Source: Pseudomonadota bacterium (GTDB taxonomy: Bacteria > Myxococcota_A > Polyangia > Polyangiales > Polyangiaceae). From it: a stretch of DNA of 11,772 bases. Below are positions 1-6,341 of the stretch, in pieces. The notes below the pieces were generated by a model that ran no database searches, was not told the DNA's origin, and worked only from the letters and a program-made list of their open reading frames with translations. Each line of letters begins with the position of its first letter. The first letter of the stretch is position 1. Both the position numbers and the translations under genes were made by a program. The DNA is taken from positions 1 to 11,772 of the forward strand of contig JAEZYZ010000432.1 of the NCBI GenBank assembly GCA_023418705.1. The letters run 5' to 3'.

Positions 1-175
1 CGGCGGCGCCGCCCGTGGCCCCGCCGGTCCCGGGCGAGATCGAACCCGGCGGCCTTGGATCATCGTCCGAGCACGCGAGCGACACCAGGCCCCCGACCAG
101 GGAGGCGAACGCGACGCCACGGATACGGCGCGGCGCGTTCAGTCGGCGGGGGGACACGAATAGGTGAGCTGCCAT
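1..175 (-). CDS. Predicted lipoprotein, 5' part only (runs off left edge)
   Basis: Too short to be listed as a complete frame, but the minus-strand reading is clear: a short arginine-containing n-region, a hydrophobic stretch (GVAFASLVGGLVSLAC) ending in a lipobox-like SLAC, then an acidic SDDD and a Gly/Pro/Thr-rich linker. This is the plan of a bacterial lipoprotein signal followed by a flexible tether, similar to the neighbouring lectin lipoprotein, whose mature part begins CSEDD. Two starts are possible: ATG at 175 or GTG at 157. Both overlap the 3' end of the upstream gene (stop at 139-141) in another frame, and neither has a convincing Shine-Dalgarno sequence, so translation is probably coupled to the upstream gene. 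The globular part lies outside the window, so no function can be given. The signal peptide call is fairly good; the exact start is uncertain. Confidence 0.55.
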   Translation of the reverse strand, partial: MAAHLFVSPRRLNAPRRIRGVAFASLVGGLVSLACSDDDPRPPGSISPGTGGATGGAA

Positions 176-2526
176 TCGTTGAAGGTCGGTCCGGAGCGTC
201 GATCACTCGTTGGCGTTAGCGTCGCCTCGAGCTCCAAAAATCGCTGAGTAGCCGTCGGGCGGCCGCCAAGCGCGGCGAACACGTTGATGGGGCACGGTGC
301 GGGGCCCGACAGCGCGCACACCTGCGTGTCGGGATCCGCTGCGGCGGTGGCCAGGTCGAGGTAGTCGCTGGCGGCGAGCTCGGCTTCTGTCGGCGCCGTG
401 CGGGCGCGGAACACCACGCGCGAGTCTCGTGGAGTGATGGTGTCGTAGGAGAAAAACTTCCAGAGCGGAGAGGTCCCCGCTTCACAGGTCGCCTCGTAGA
501 CCTCGGTCACCGTCACGGGGGACAGATAGCGCAGGCAGTCGATCTCGACCTGAACGGAGTCGCCGCCGCTGGTGGTCAGGGCCGAGCAAGTGCTCGGGCA
601 GAGCGTCAGGCGGGTGGGGGCCTCCGGGTCATCGTAGTACCAGCCATTGCCACAGGCGCCTTCGTCGGCGACCCGAGCGAGCGGGGTCGCGTCGCCCGAG
701 GCCGCGACGTAGCTGACGAGGGCCGTCTCGATATCCAACACCTCGCCGTTGGCGAGGTCGAGTGAGCAGGAACCCTCGGGGCTCAGGGCGCGGGTGAAAC
801 ACTGCGGCGGCGCGCACGCTGGCAGCTCGACGGCGTCGTCGTACAGGGTCCAGTTGTCGAGGCAGCTGCACTCTTCGACGTGCGCGTCGCCCGGCGGGTT
901 CACCATGATCTCGCGTTCGCCCGTCAACCCCGGACAATCAGAGACGCTGACGCACTCCCCCGGGGCAATGGGCTCGGTCGTGAAGCACTCCTCGACGCCG
1001 TCGGCGCTCGTGTCGGGACCGCAGCGGGGGTACTGCCCGGAGCCTTCCGGGAAGTGCACGATGCGGATGCCCGCCGGCGCCGTGGTCGTGCCGTGGTTGC
1101 AAACGGGGACGACGCCGCCTTCGTCGTCGCACGGCACGCCGCCCGCCAGATCGATCCCCTCGCAGGAGCCGTCGGTTTCGCCCGGAAGCCACGCGACACA
1201 ATGACCCGTCTCCTGCCCGGGATCCTTGCACTGGACGTCGCACACCCGCTCGGCCAGCCCGACGCACGCCTCGCTCCAGCCGCTCTGATGACGGGTCGGA
1301 CCCTCACACATCGAATCGGTCTCGTACGAGCAGTGCGCGTCGTTCCAGTCGCCGTTCCCCAGGAGGTGGACGCAATCTTCGTTGTTGAAGTTGTTCGGCT
1401 CGCCAGGGCTCCAGGCGCGGTACGACGCCGTGCTGCCGTTGGCCCAGCTGAAGGTCCCCTCGTTCTCGTTGCCCCGGTCGTTCAGGCCGATCCAGGTGTC
1501 CTGGCCCGCGCTGCGGAACCACACGAAGGTGTTCTCTTCCTCGGACTCGATCACCGCCAGGTCCCAGCCGTCGCCGCGGGCTTGGCAGGCGGTGCGCGCT
1601 TCTTGCCAGGTGCGTTCTACGGGGTTGAGGTAGTAGCAGCTCGAGCCAAGCTGCACCTCACCCGGACCGCATGGGCAGCTCACCCCGCACTCGGTCGCGA
1701 CGAGCTCGACGCAGCTCGAGCTCCACCAGCCGTTTTCATCACAGCAGGAGGGGCGGGTTGCGCAGATGCTGGCCACGCACGGATCGCACGCGGCCTTGAG
1801 CGGAGCGCCCCAGGAACAGGGCGAGTGGTCGCACGTCGCGCCGACGCCGGCCTCGCAGCAGCTGGCATCTTCGGCGCAGACCTCCGCGACGCACGGGTCG
1901 CAGTCGGCCGCCAGCGCGATGCCCGGCGCGCACTTGCCGTGGGCGCAGCTCGCGTCGGTCCGCGGGTTTTCGCAGCGGTGGCTGAACTGACAATCGGCGC
2001 CGGTGGCACACGGCTGGTTCAAGCCTCGATCCACCAGAGGACCCGGATACCCGTCGAGCGAAACGGGCCCGCCGGGCCAGTCGAAAATCGGGTTGGTCTC
2101 GACGGCGGTGAGGCCGCTGTCGGGGACCTCGTCGTAGCGCTGGCAAAACGGGTCGCAGGGATCGTCGAGACAGGCTGCGGGAGCCCCCAACGCCTGCAGG
2201 CGCGCTACCAGCTGAAGGCGGGTCCCGTGGAAGCTCGAGAGGTGTCCGTCGCCGCAGGCGCTCCAGCGACCGCCCTCACAGGTCTGAGAGCCCTTGTAAC
2301 AGCTGAACACACCGTCGACCTCTTCGAGCTCGACGCTGCAATCTCGGCTCGCCCCGCTCGAGCAAGAGCGGTTCGGCGAAAGGGGCTCGCCGGGCGTGCT
2401 GCCGCCGGGGAGATACGGCAAGGCGTCGTCCTCCGAGCACCCGACGCCAATCAGGCCGAACACCGCCAACGCCGCGGCCGCGGCCTGCAGCAGGATCACC
2501 CTCGCCGTAGATGACGGACCGCTCAT
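139..2526 (-). CDS. Secreted cysteine-rich lipoprotein with C-type lectin domain
   Basis: 795 residues. Residues 1-29 form a signal peptide ending IGVG before Cys30, so it is probably lipid-anchored; the next residue is Ser, which does not signal inner-membrane retention. Residues 200-285 hold two copies of a Cys-rich motif (CDPCVA..C......CC). Residues 286-408 are a C-type lectin-like domain with the family hallmarks WIGL (345-348), EPN (376-378), the ED pair at 383-384 and WND (394-396), plus Cys at 385, 399 and 407. EPN with WND are the calcium and sugar ligands of mannose-type lectins, so calcium-dependent carbohydrate binding is a reasonable inference. Residues about 560-665 contain a GWYYDDP...LCPSTC segment like the C-terminal part of myxobacterial surface proteins, and 670-795 look like a beta-rich end domain. 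The start ATG has GGGGAG four bases upstream. The 184-base gap before it suggests its own promoter. The partner or substrate is unknown. Confidence 0.88.
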   Translation of the reverse strand: MSGPSSTARVILLQAAAAALAVFGLIGVGCSEDDALPYLPGGSTPGEPLSPNRSCSSGASRDCSVELEEVDGVFSCYKGSQTCEGGRWSACGDGHLSSFHGTRLQLVARLQALGAPAACLDDPCDPFCQRYDEVPDSGLTAVETNPIFDWPGGPVSLDGYPGPLVDRGLNQPCATGADCQFSHRCENPRTDASCAHGKCAPGIALAADCDPCVAEVCAEDASCCEAGVGATCDHSPCSWGAPLKAACDPCVASICATRPSCCDENGWWSSSCVELVATECGVSCPCGPGEVQLGSSCYYLNPVERTWQEARTACQARGDGWDLAVIESEEENTFVWFRSAGQDTWIGLNDRGNENEGTFSWANGSTASYRAWSPGEPNNFNNEDCVHLLGNGDWNDAHCSYETDSMCEGPTRHQSGWSEACVGLAERVCDVQCKDPGQETGHCVAWLPGETDGSCEGIDLAGGVPCDDEGGVVPVCNHGTTTAPAGIRIVHFPEGSGQYPRCGPDTSADGVEECFTTEPIAPGECVSVSDCPGLTGEREIMVNPPGDAHVEECSCLDNWTLYDDAVELPACAPPQCFTRALSPEGSCSLDLANGEVLDIETALVSYVAASGDATPLARVADEGACGNGWYYDDPEAPTRLTLCPSTCSALTTSGGDSVQVEIDCLRYLSPVTVTEVYEATCEAGTSPLWKFFSYDTITPRDSRVVFRARTAPTEAELAASDYLDLATAAADPDTQVCALSGPAPCPINVFAALGGRPTATQRFLELEATLTPTSDRRSGPTFNEWQLTYSCPPAD

Positions 2527-2610
2527 GGCGCTCCCCGACAGCTGGGGCCGCGCGGATCAACGTCGGGCGCTGTGACGCAGTGCGACATTAGACGAGCTCC
2601 AGCAGCGCAA

Positions 2611-2626
2611 AGCATGCTCCGTGCCG
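2611..2626 (-). promoter_or_regulatory. Possible sigma-54 (-24/-12) promoter for the lectin lipoprotein gene
   Basis: Read on the minus strand the site is CGGCACGGAGCATGCT. Against the sigma-54 consensus TGGCACG-N4-TTGCW it keeps GGCACG and TGCT with the correct ten bases between the GG and GC pairs, and differs at the first T of each element. It lies about 85 bases upstream of the lectin gene ATG, inside the 184-base gap after the HD-GYP gene. Sigma-54 promoters are common in myxobacteria. No enhancer site was recognised, and a match of this quality can arise by chance in GC-rich DNA. Confidence 0.25.
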
Positions 2627-2710
2627 CCAAGGATCTCCAGCCCTTCTGTGGGGTCAAGTGGGTGCGGAGGCGACACCGCTATGAAAACGTTGCGGAAACG
2701 CTACTAATTT

Positions 2711-4750
2711 TCAGAAGCCGGCACGCCGGCCGCCGCTCCGCGGCATGCCCTCGATCAGCGGCTCCCAGACCTTCGACTCCACGAAGATGCGCACGAGCTC
2801 GCCGTCGATGTGCCCGTCCTTCACCTCGAAGCCCAAAATGTCGAGCGCCTTTTCGACCGGCACCGCGCGCTTGTAGGGCCGGTCGGAGGCGGTCAGCGCA
2901 TCGAAGATGTCGCTGATGCTCATCAGCTTGGACTGCAGCGGGATTTCCTCGGCGCGCAAGCGGTTCGGGTAGCCGGTGCCGTTGAGCCGCTCGTGGTGGG
3001 AGCCGGCGATCACGGCGACGCGGGCAAAGGTCTTGCCCCAAGGGATGCGGGACAAGAACCGGAACGTGTGGCTGACGTGGCTGCGGATTTCCTCGATTTC
3101 TTGGGGCGTCAGCGAGCCGCGCGTGACGCTCAGCGATCGCACCTCTTCGGAGCCGAGCAAGGTCGCGGGCGTGCCGTCGAGGCCCTCGTAAGGGGTGCGC
3201 CCAAGCTCGGCGATCTTTTCGAACTCCCCCGCAGCCAAGACGGTCGGCTCGTTGGCGTGCTCGATGAGCCGCCAGGCCTCCGCGAGCTCGGCGCGCTTGC
3301 GAGCGAGCTCTTGGTCGAGCTCCAAGAGATCGTGCTCGCCCGCGCCCCGTCCGAGGGCCCGCAGCTTGCGGTGCAGGATTTCGGCCTCCACCGTCCGCAT
3401 CACGAAATCGAAGCGCTGGCGGATCAGCGTGAGCTCGTGCGGGTAAAGCTTCTTGGCTTTCACCAGCACCGCTTCCCGCACCCCGATCTTTCCGAAGTCG
3501 TGCAGCAGCGAGGCGTACTCGATCTCGCGCAAGTCTTCGCGCTTCCAGCTCACCTCGCGGTACGGCCCGACATCCACACGCTCCACCGCCTCGGCGAGCG
3601 CGACGGTCAGCTGCGCGACGCGGCGTGAGTGCCCGCTGGTGGTCGGATCCCGTGCTTCGATCGCGTCCACCGACGCCCGCACGAAGCCTTCGAAGATGCT
3701 GCGGATCTCTTCGTAGAGGATGGCGTTCTCGAGCGCGATCCCAGCCTGCGCCGCCAACGTGGTCAAGAGCTGCTCGCTGCGCTCGTCGAATGGGACGACG
3801 TTGCGCTCCACGTCGTCCGAGCTCAAAAGCTTGTGCTTGGGCTCCCGTTTCTTGTTGATGAGCTGCAGCACGCCGATCACCTCGCCCTGGCTCGAGACCA
3901 GCGGCGTCGAGATCATGCTCTTGGTGCGATACCCGACGCGGTCATCGAAGGAGTGATCGAAGCCGAACGGAGAGTTTTGCGGCAGCTCGTAGACGTCGTC
4001 GATCGAGAGCGTGCGCTTCTCGAGGGCCACGTAGCCCGCCATGCTGCGCGGGCTGATCGGCATGGTGAACTCCCGCGAGTCGAAGGAGACGCTGTCGTTC
4101 TGGCTGAGCTTGAAGTGGAGCTGCCGGCGGGACAGGTCGGGCCCTTCACCTTCGACGACGTAGATGCTGCCCGCATCGGCCCCCGTGACGAAGCGGCTCT
4201 TCTCCAAGATCAAGCCGAGCAGCTTGTCGATTTCCTTCTCCGTCGTGATCGCCCGAGCGATCTCGATCAGCTCCCCGAGCTCGTAGCGGTAGCGATTGAG
4301 CCATTTGCCGCGACTCTCGCTGCGCGCCTTCACCTCCATGAGCTCGAAAGCCTGGTGCAGCGCCACGGTCAGCTGTTCGGCGCTCGGTGGATCGTCGAGC
4401 AACGCGCCGAGCCCGAGGTTCAGCGCCGCGGCGAGATCGGGCTGCTTGGGACGCCCCACGATCAGAAGGCGCGTCTCGTACGCTGCCAGTCGTTCGAGAT
4501 ACGGCCGCAGCAAATCGCGACCTTCGTCCCACACCGCTGCCGGCGCGATCAGCACGCTCTGCTCGCCCCGCCGCAGCATGATCAGCAGCGGGTGGGGCCG
4601 CACGATCCGCTCGCTCGGCGAACGTTCGCTGGCGCTCAGCAAGTCGACCACGCGATCGAGGCTGTCCACCACCGCGCGCGGCCGGGGGCTCAGGGCCCGC
4701 AGAGCCGTCTTGGTCGTGCTGGTGCCGGGCGCGGGCGCCGAGCCCGGCAT
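2711..4750 (-). CDS. GAF-domain HD-GYP-like phosphodiesterase, probable cyclic-di-GMP signalling protein
   Basis: 679 residues from the ATG at 4750 (residue numbers below count from GTG 4753, one more). Residues 48-142 look like a receiver-type fold without an obvious phosphoacceptor. Residues 160-345 are a GAF-type sensor domain. Residues 352-655 are an HD-GYP-type catalytic domain: GHSRRV (374-379), HDFGK (418-422), HV (559-560), HHERLNGTGYP (586-596) and DIFDALTASDRPY (615-627). HD-GYP enzymes hydrolyse cyclic-di-GMP. Two things are odd. The usual HHExxDG has Asn for Asp at 591. About 105 mostly charged, helical residues (440-548) are inserted between HDxGK and the next metal-ligand His. 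There is no signal peptide or membrane segment, so it is cytosolic. The GAGGAA ribosome site fits the ATG (5-base spacing) better than the GTG. TGATG overlap with phoH indicates coupled translation. Confidence 0.88.
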   Translation of the reverse strand: MPGSAPAPGTSTTKTALRALSPRPRAVVDSLDRVVDLLSASERSPSERIVRPHPLLIMLRRGEQSVLIAPAAVWDEGRDLLRPYLERLAAYETRLLIVGRPKQPDLAAALNLGLGALLDDPPSAEQLTVALHQAFELMEVKARSESRGKWLNRYRYELGELIEIARAITTEKEIDKLLGLILEKSRFVTGADAGSIYVVEGEGPDLSRRQLHFKLSQNDSVSFDSREFTMPISPRSMAGYVALEKRTLSIDDVYELPQNSPFGFDHSFDDRVGYRTKSMISTPLVSSQGEVIGVLQLINKKREPKHKLLSSDDVERNVVPFDERSEQLLTTLAAQAGIALENAILYEEIRSIFEGFVRASVDAIEARDPTTSGHSRRVAQLTVALAEAVERVDVGPYREVSWKREDLREIEYASLLHDFGKIGVREAVLVKAKKLYPHELTLIRQRFDFVMRTVEAEILHRKLRALGRGAGEHDLLELDQELARKRAELAEAWRLIEHANEPTVLAAGEFEKIAELGRTPYEGLDGTPATLLGSEEVRSLSVTRGSLTPQEIEEIRSHVSHTFRFLSRIPWGKTFARVAVIAGSHHERLNGTGYPNRLRAEEIPLQSKLMSISDIFDALTASDRPYKRAVPVEKALDILGFEVKDGHIDGELVRIFVESKVWEPLIEGMPRSGGRRAGF

Positions 4751-5877
4751 CACGCTTCCTCGGGGCGGAGGATCTCCGCCGCGGGTGCTGGGTCTGCGGT
4801 GTCGGCGTTGGTCGGTGTGTCGTTCCCGCGAGCCTTGGCCGCCCGCCGCGCGTCGGCCAGGGCCAGGCGTTCGGCGTCCCGCCGCTCGTAGGCCACGATG
4901 ATCTTCTGCACCAATGGGTGCCGCACCACGTCTTGATCGCCGAACGCCTGGAACGCGATGCCCGGGATCCCGGTCAGCAGCTCGCGGGCCTCTCGCAGGC
5001 CGCTGCGCGCCCCCGCGGGCAGATCGGTCTGGGTGATGTCGCCGGTCACGACCGCCTTGGCTCCGAACCCCAGGCGCGTCAAAAACATGCGCATCTGTTC
5101 GCCGGTGGCGTTCTGCGCTTCGTCCAGAATGACGAAGGAGTCGTTCAAGGTCCGCCCCCGCATGAAGGCGAGGGGAGCGACCTCGATCTGCCCCCGCTCG
5201 CGCATCTGCTCGACCTTCTCGAAGTCGATCATATCGTGCAGGGCGTCATAGAGCGGCCGCAGGTACGGGTTGACCTTCTCCGCCAGGTCGCCCGGCAAAA
5301 AGCCTAGCTTTTCGCCCGCTTCGACGGCGGGCCGGGTCAAAATGATGCGCTTGACGCGCTTCTGCATCAGCGCGCTGGCGGCCATGGCCATGGCCAAATA
5401 GGTCTTGCCGGTGCCCGCCGGCCCGATGCCGAACGTCAGGTCGTGGGTGCGGATGAGCTCGATGTAGCGCCGCTGAGCCTCGGTCTTGGGCACCACCGGA
5501 CGGCGCCGGGGCGTGACGATGATCGCCTCTTCCAACAGGTCCACCAGCGAAGCCTCGGGGTTTTCTCGAAGCCCCCGCAGGGCGCGGCCGACGTCGTTGC
5601 GGTGGATCTCGTGCCCCCGTCCGACCAGGGCCGCCGCGTCGCTCAGAAACCGTTGGGCAACCCGCACGTCCTGTTCACTGCCGGACACGTGGATGGTGTT
5701 GCCGCGCAAGCTGACATCGGTGCCGCTCTGGGCGGCCAGCTCCGCGAGGATGTTCTGTTGAGGGCCCGACAAGGCCAGCAGCACGGAGGTGCTCTCCACC
5801 TCCAGGCTGCTGATGAAGGTGGCGGGGTCCCTCTGCAAATCAGTGCTGCCCATGTTGGATGAGGATGACATCAGCAT
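4750..5877 (-). CDS. phoH: PhoH family ATPase (PhoH/YbeZ type)
   Basis: About 375 residues. Numbering from the GTG at 5901: residues 36-95 match the small N-terminal RNA-binding-like part of PhoH proteins (SGPQQNILAELAAQSG, then RGNTIHVSG). Residues 135-345 are the P-loop ATPase with Walker A GPAGTGKT (160-167), LTRPAVEAGEKLGFLPGD (188-205), Walker B VILDEAQN (257-264) and GDITQTDLP (287-295). These are textbook PhoH motifs. PhoH/YbeZ proteins are cytosolic and usually sit beside ybeY, linked to ribosomal RNA maturation. Here no ybeY follows in the window; instead the next gene is a GAF/HD-GYP protein overlapping the stop codon. The start is uncertain: GTG 5901 and ATG 5877, 5871 or 5853 are all in frame and none has a clear Shine-Dalgarno sequence. 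ATG 5877 is chosen as a compromise. The C-terminal 30 residues are a Pro/Ala/Asp tail of no known role. Confidence 0.93.
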   Translation of the reverse strand: MLMSSSSNMGSTDLQRDPATFISSLEVESTSVLLALSGPQQNILAELAAQSGTDVSLRGNTIHVSGSEQDVRVAQRFLSDAAALVGRGHEIHRNDVGRALRGLRENPEASLVDLLEEAIIVTPRRRPVVPKTEAQRRYIELIRTHDLTFGIGPAGTGKTYLAMAMAASALMQKRVKRIILTRPAVEAGEKLGFLPGDLAEKVNPYLRPLYDALHDMIDFEKVEQMRERGQIEVAPLAFMRGRTLNDSFVILDEAQNATGEQMRMFLTRLGFGAKAVVTGDITQTDLPAGARSGLREARELLTGIPGIAFQAFGDQDVVRHPLVQKIIVAYERRDAERLALADARRAAKARGNDTPTNADTADPAPAAEILRPEEA

Positions 5878-5966
5878 AATCGCGGCGGCTCGGCCTTGCA
5901 CGCGCCGAGTGCGCCGGCGCCCCCCGCGCTGGGCTCTGGGCTAACGATTGGGGCAGTCGTGCCAGG

Positions 5967-6001
5967 GAGCAGAGCGGCCCGCAGCGCAAGCCGTTCTGCT
6001 C
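5967..6001. repeat. Inverted repeat, 12-base-pair stem
   Basis: Arm GAGCAGAGCGGC (5967-5978) pairs with GCCGTTCTGCTC (5990-6001) with one G-U pair and an 11-base loop. It is one of the two strongest stems in the phoH/transpeptidase gap. It could fold in RNA of either strand. Confidence 0.75.
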
Positions 6002-6005
6002 TAGC

Positions 6006-6048
6006 GCCCCGATCCGCTTACCAGCCGAGAGGCCCGAGGGATCGGGGC
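6006..6048. repeat. Alternative inverted repeat competing with the 6036-6077 stem
   Basis: GCCCCGATCC (6006-6015) is the exact reverse complement of GGATCGGGGC (6039-6048). That second arm also lies inside the 5' arm of the larger hairpin 6036-6077, so the two pairings exclude each other. Mutually exclusive helices of this kind are found in attenuators and riboswitch expression platforms; whether they switch here is inference. Confidence 0.65.
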
Positions 6049-6077
6049 CCCACGTTGGGTGAGGGCCCCGATTCCTC
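6036..6077. repeat. Long hairpin, 15-base-pair stem
   Basis: Arm GAGGGATCGGGGCCC (6036-6050) pairs with GGGCCCCGATTCCTC (6063-6077) along all 15 positions, with one G-U pair and a 12-base loop (6051-6062). Two further pairs are possible outside one mismatch. No T-tract follows on the plus strand, so it is not an intrinsic terminator there; on the minus strand it would lie in a long phoH leader. Confidence 0.8.
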
Positions 6078-6082
6078 TGGAA

Positions 6083-6120
6083 ACCCTCAGCTTTGCTCGC
6101 GGAACGGGGCTCTAGAGGGT
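6083..6120. repeat. Bulged hairpin
   Basis: ACCCTC (6083-6088) pairs with GAGGGT (6115-6120), and AGCTTTG (6089-6095) with CGGGGCT (6105-6111) including two G-U pairs. A CTA bulge (6112-6114) separates them. The loop sequence CGCGGAA (6098-6104) is complementary to TTCCGCG at 6127-6133 just outside, a possible pseudoknot-type contact. Confidence 0.5.
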
Positions 6121-6153
6121 CTCGATTTCCGCGGCAGACGGTTTGAGGCCTCG

Positions 6154-6201
6154 GACGACAGGCGCCCTCGGGCCCGGGCGCCCGCGGGCTCGAATGTCGT
6201 T
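6154..6201. repeat. Nested inverted repeats (stem enclosing a second stem)
   Basis: GACGACA (6154-6160) pairs with TGTCGTT (6195-6201) with one G-U. Directly inside it GGCGCCC (6161-6167) pairs perfectly with GGGCGCC (6176-6182) around an 8-base loop. The two helices would stack without a gap on the 5' side. The remaining inner segment 6183-6194 contains CCGCGG. Confidence 0.5.
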
Positions 6202-6229
6202 GACTCCTCTTTAAAGAGGGCGTACGCCC
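6200..6229 (+). promoter_or_regulatory. Possible promoter/operator: TTGACT followed by two abutting palindromes
   Basis: TTGACT (6200-6205) resembles a -35 element. It is followed by the perfect 14-base palindrome CCTCTTTAAAGAGG (6206-6219), which has an unusually AT-rich core for this DNA, and then the perfect 12-base palindrome GGGCGTACGCCC (6218-6229), sharing two bases. A -10 element 17 bases after TTGACT would be TACGCC (6223-6228), a poor match, so the promoter call is weak. Palindromes of this size at a promoter usually bind dimeric regulators. The regulator is unknown, and the same sites could instead fold as small RNA hairpins. Confidence 0.35.
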
Positions 6230-6240
6230 ACGATGCGTGA

Positions 6241-6277
6241 GGGGGCCGGGGGGGGGCACACCCCGCCCGGGGCCCCC
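6241..6277. repeat. G-run hairpin with nine consecutive G
   Basis: GGGGGCC (6241-6247) pairs with GGCCCCC (6271-6277). Inner G residues (6248-6256, nine in a row) can pair with C at 6261-6268 around a four-base loop. The plus-strand G-run could alternatively pair with the CCCC of the terminator arm at 6313-6316 and interfere with termination. It is very stable as drawn, and also a region where sequencing can be unreliable. Confidence 0.55.
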
Positions 6278-6309
6278 GCCGCGCACGGTTTAGAGCCCAC
6301 GCCAAGCCA

Positions 6310-6341
6310 GCGCCCCAGCGTGGAGGGGGCGCGAGTTTTTT
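6310..6341 (+). terminator. Rho-independent terminator 36 bases before the transpeptidase start
   Basis: GCGCCCC (6310-6316) and GGGGCGC (6326-6332) form a perfect 7-pair stem with a 9-base loop. GAG and then TTTTTT (6336-6341) follow. This is the standard intrinsic terminator layout, oriented for plus-strand transcription, and T6 is rare in such GC-rich DNA. Because it precedes the ATG at 6378 by only 36 bases with no evident promoter between, it either ends a separate RNA or acts as an attenuator for the downstream gene. Confidence 0.75.

Larger units (their letters stand above)
5952..6341 (+). ncRNA. Candidate structured RNA or mRNA leader upstream of the transpeptidase gene
   Basis: From 5952 the plus strand can form a series of helices: 5952-5955 with 5960-5963; 5967-5978 with 5990-6001; 6036-6050 with 6063-6077; 6083-6095 with 6105-6120 (with bulge); 6154-6160 with 6195-6201, enclosing 6161-6167 with 6176-6182; 6206-6219; 6218-6229; 6241-6250 with 6266-6277. 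It ends in a hairpin plus T6 terminator at 6310-6341. The orientation is given only by the terminator. The 5' end is not known: no strong promoter was seen, and TTGACT at 6200-6205 would give a short RNA of about 100 bases instead. High GC raises the chance of spurious pairing, but a 15-pair and a 12-pair stem within 110 bases, followed by a true terminator, is more than background expectation. It could be an independent RNA gene or a leader of the downstream mRNA. Confidence 0.4.

Noticed and set aside
880..2514. 544-codon plus-strand open frame opposite the lectin lipoprotein gene
   Set aside because: The minus strand has a signal peptide, lectin motifs and ordered Cys; the plus frame is low-complexity Ala/Arg/Val without any recognisable motif.
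3629..4891. 420-codon plus-strand open frame opposite the HD-GYP-like gene
   Set aside because: It is a shadow of a well-supported protein and has no ribosome site or motif.
5951..5963. GGGCAGTCGTGCC resembling the 5' end of bacterial RNase P RNA
   Set aside because: The obligatory GAGGAAAGTCC block and the later conserved ACAGAA region are not found on either strand nearby.
6183..6205. GGCTCGAATG resembling a tRNA T-loop
   Set aside because: The flanking bases do not form a T stem, and no acceptor or anticodon arm can be built around it.
5967..6277. Retron msr/msd element, suggested by the long hairpins
   Set aside because: No reverse transcriptase gene is present in the window, and the downstream gene is a transpeptidase.
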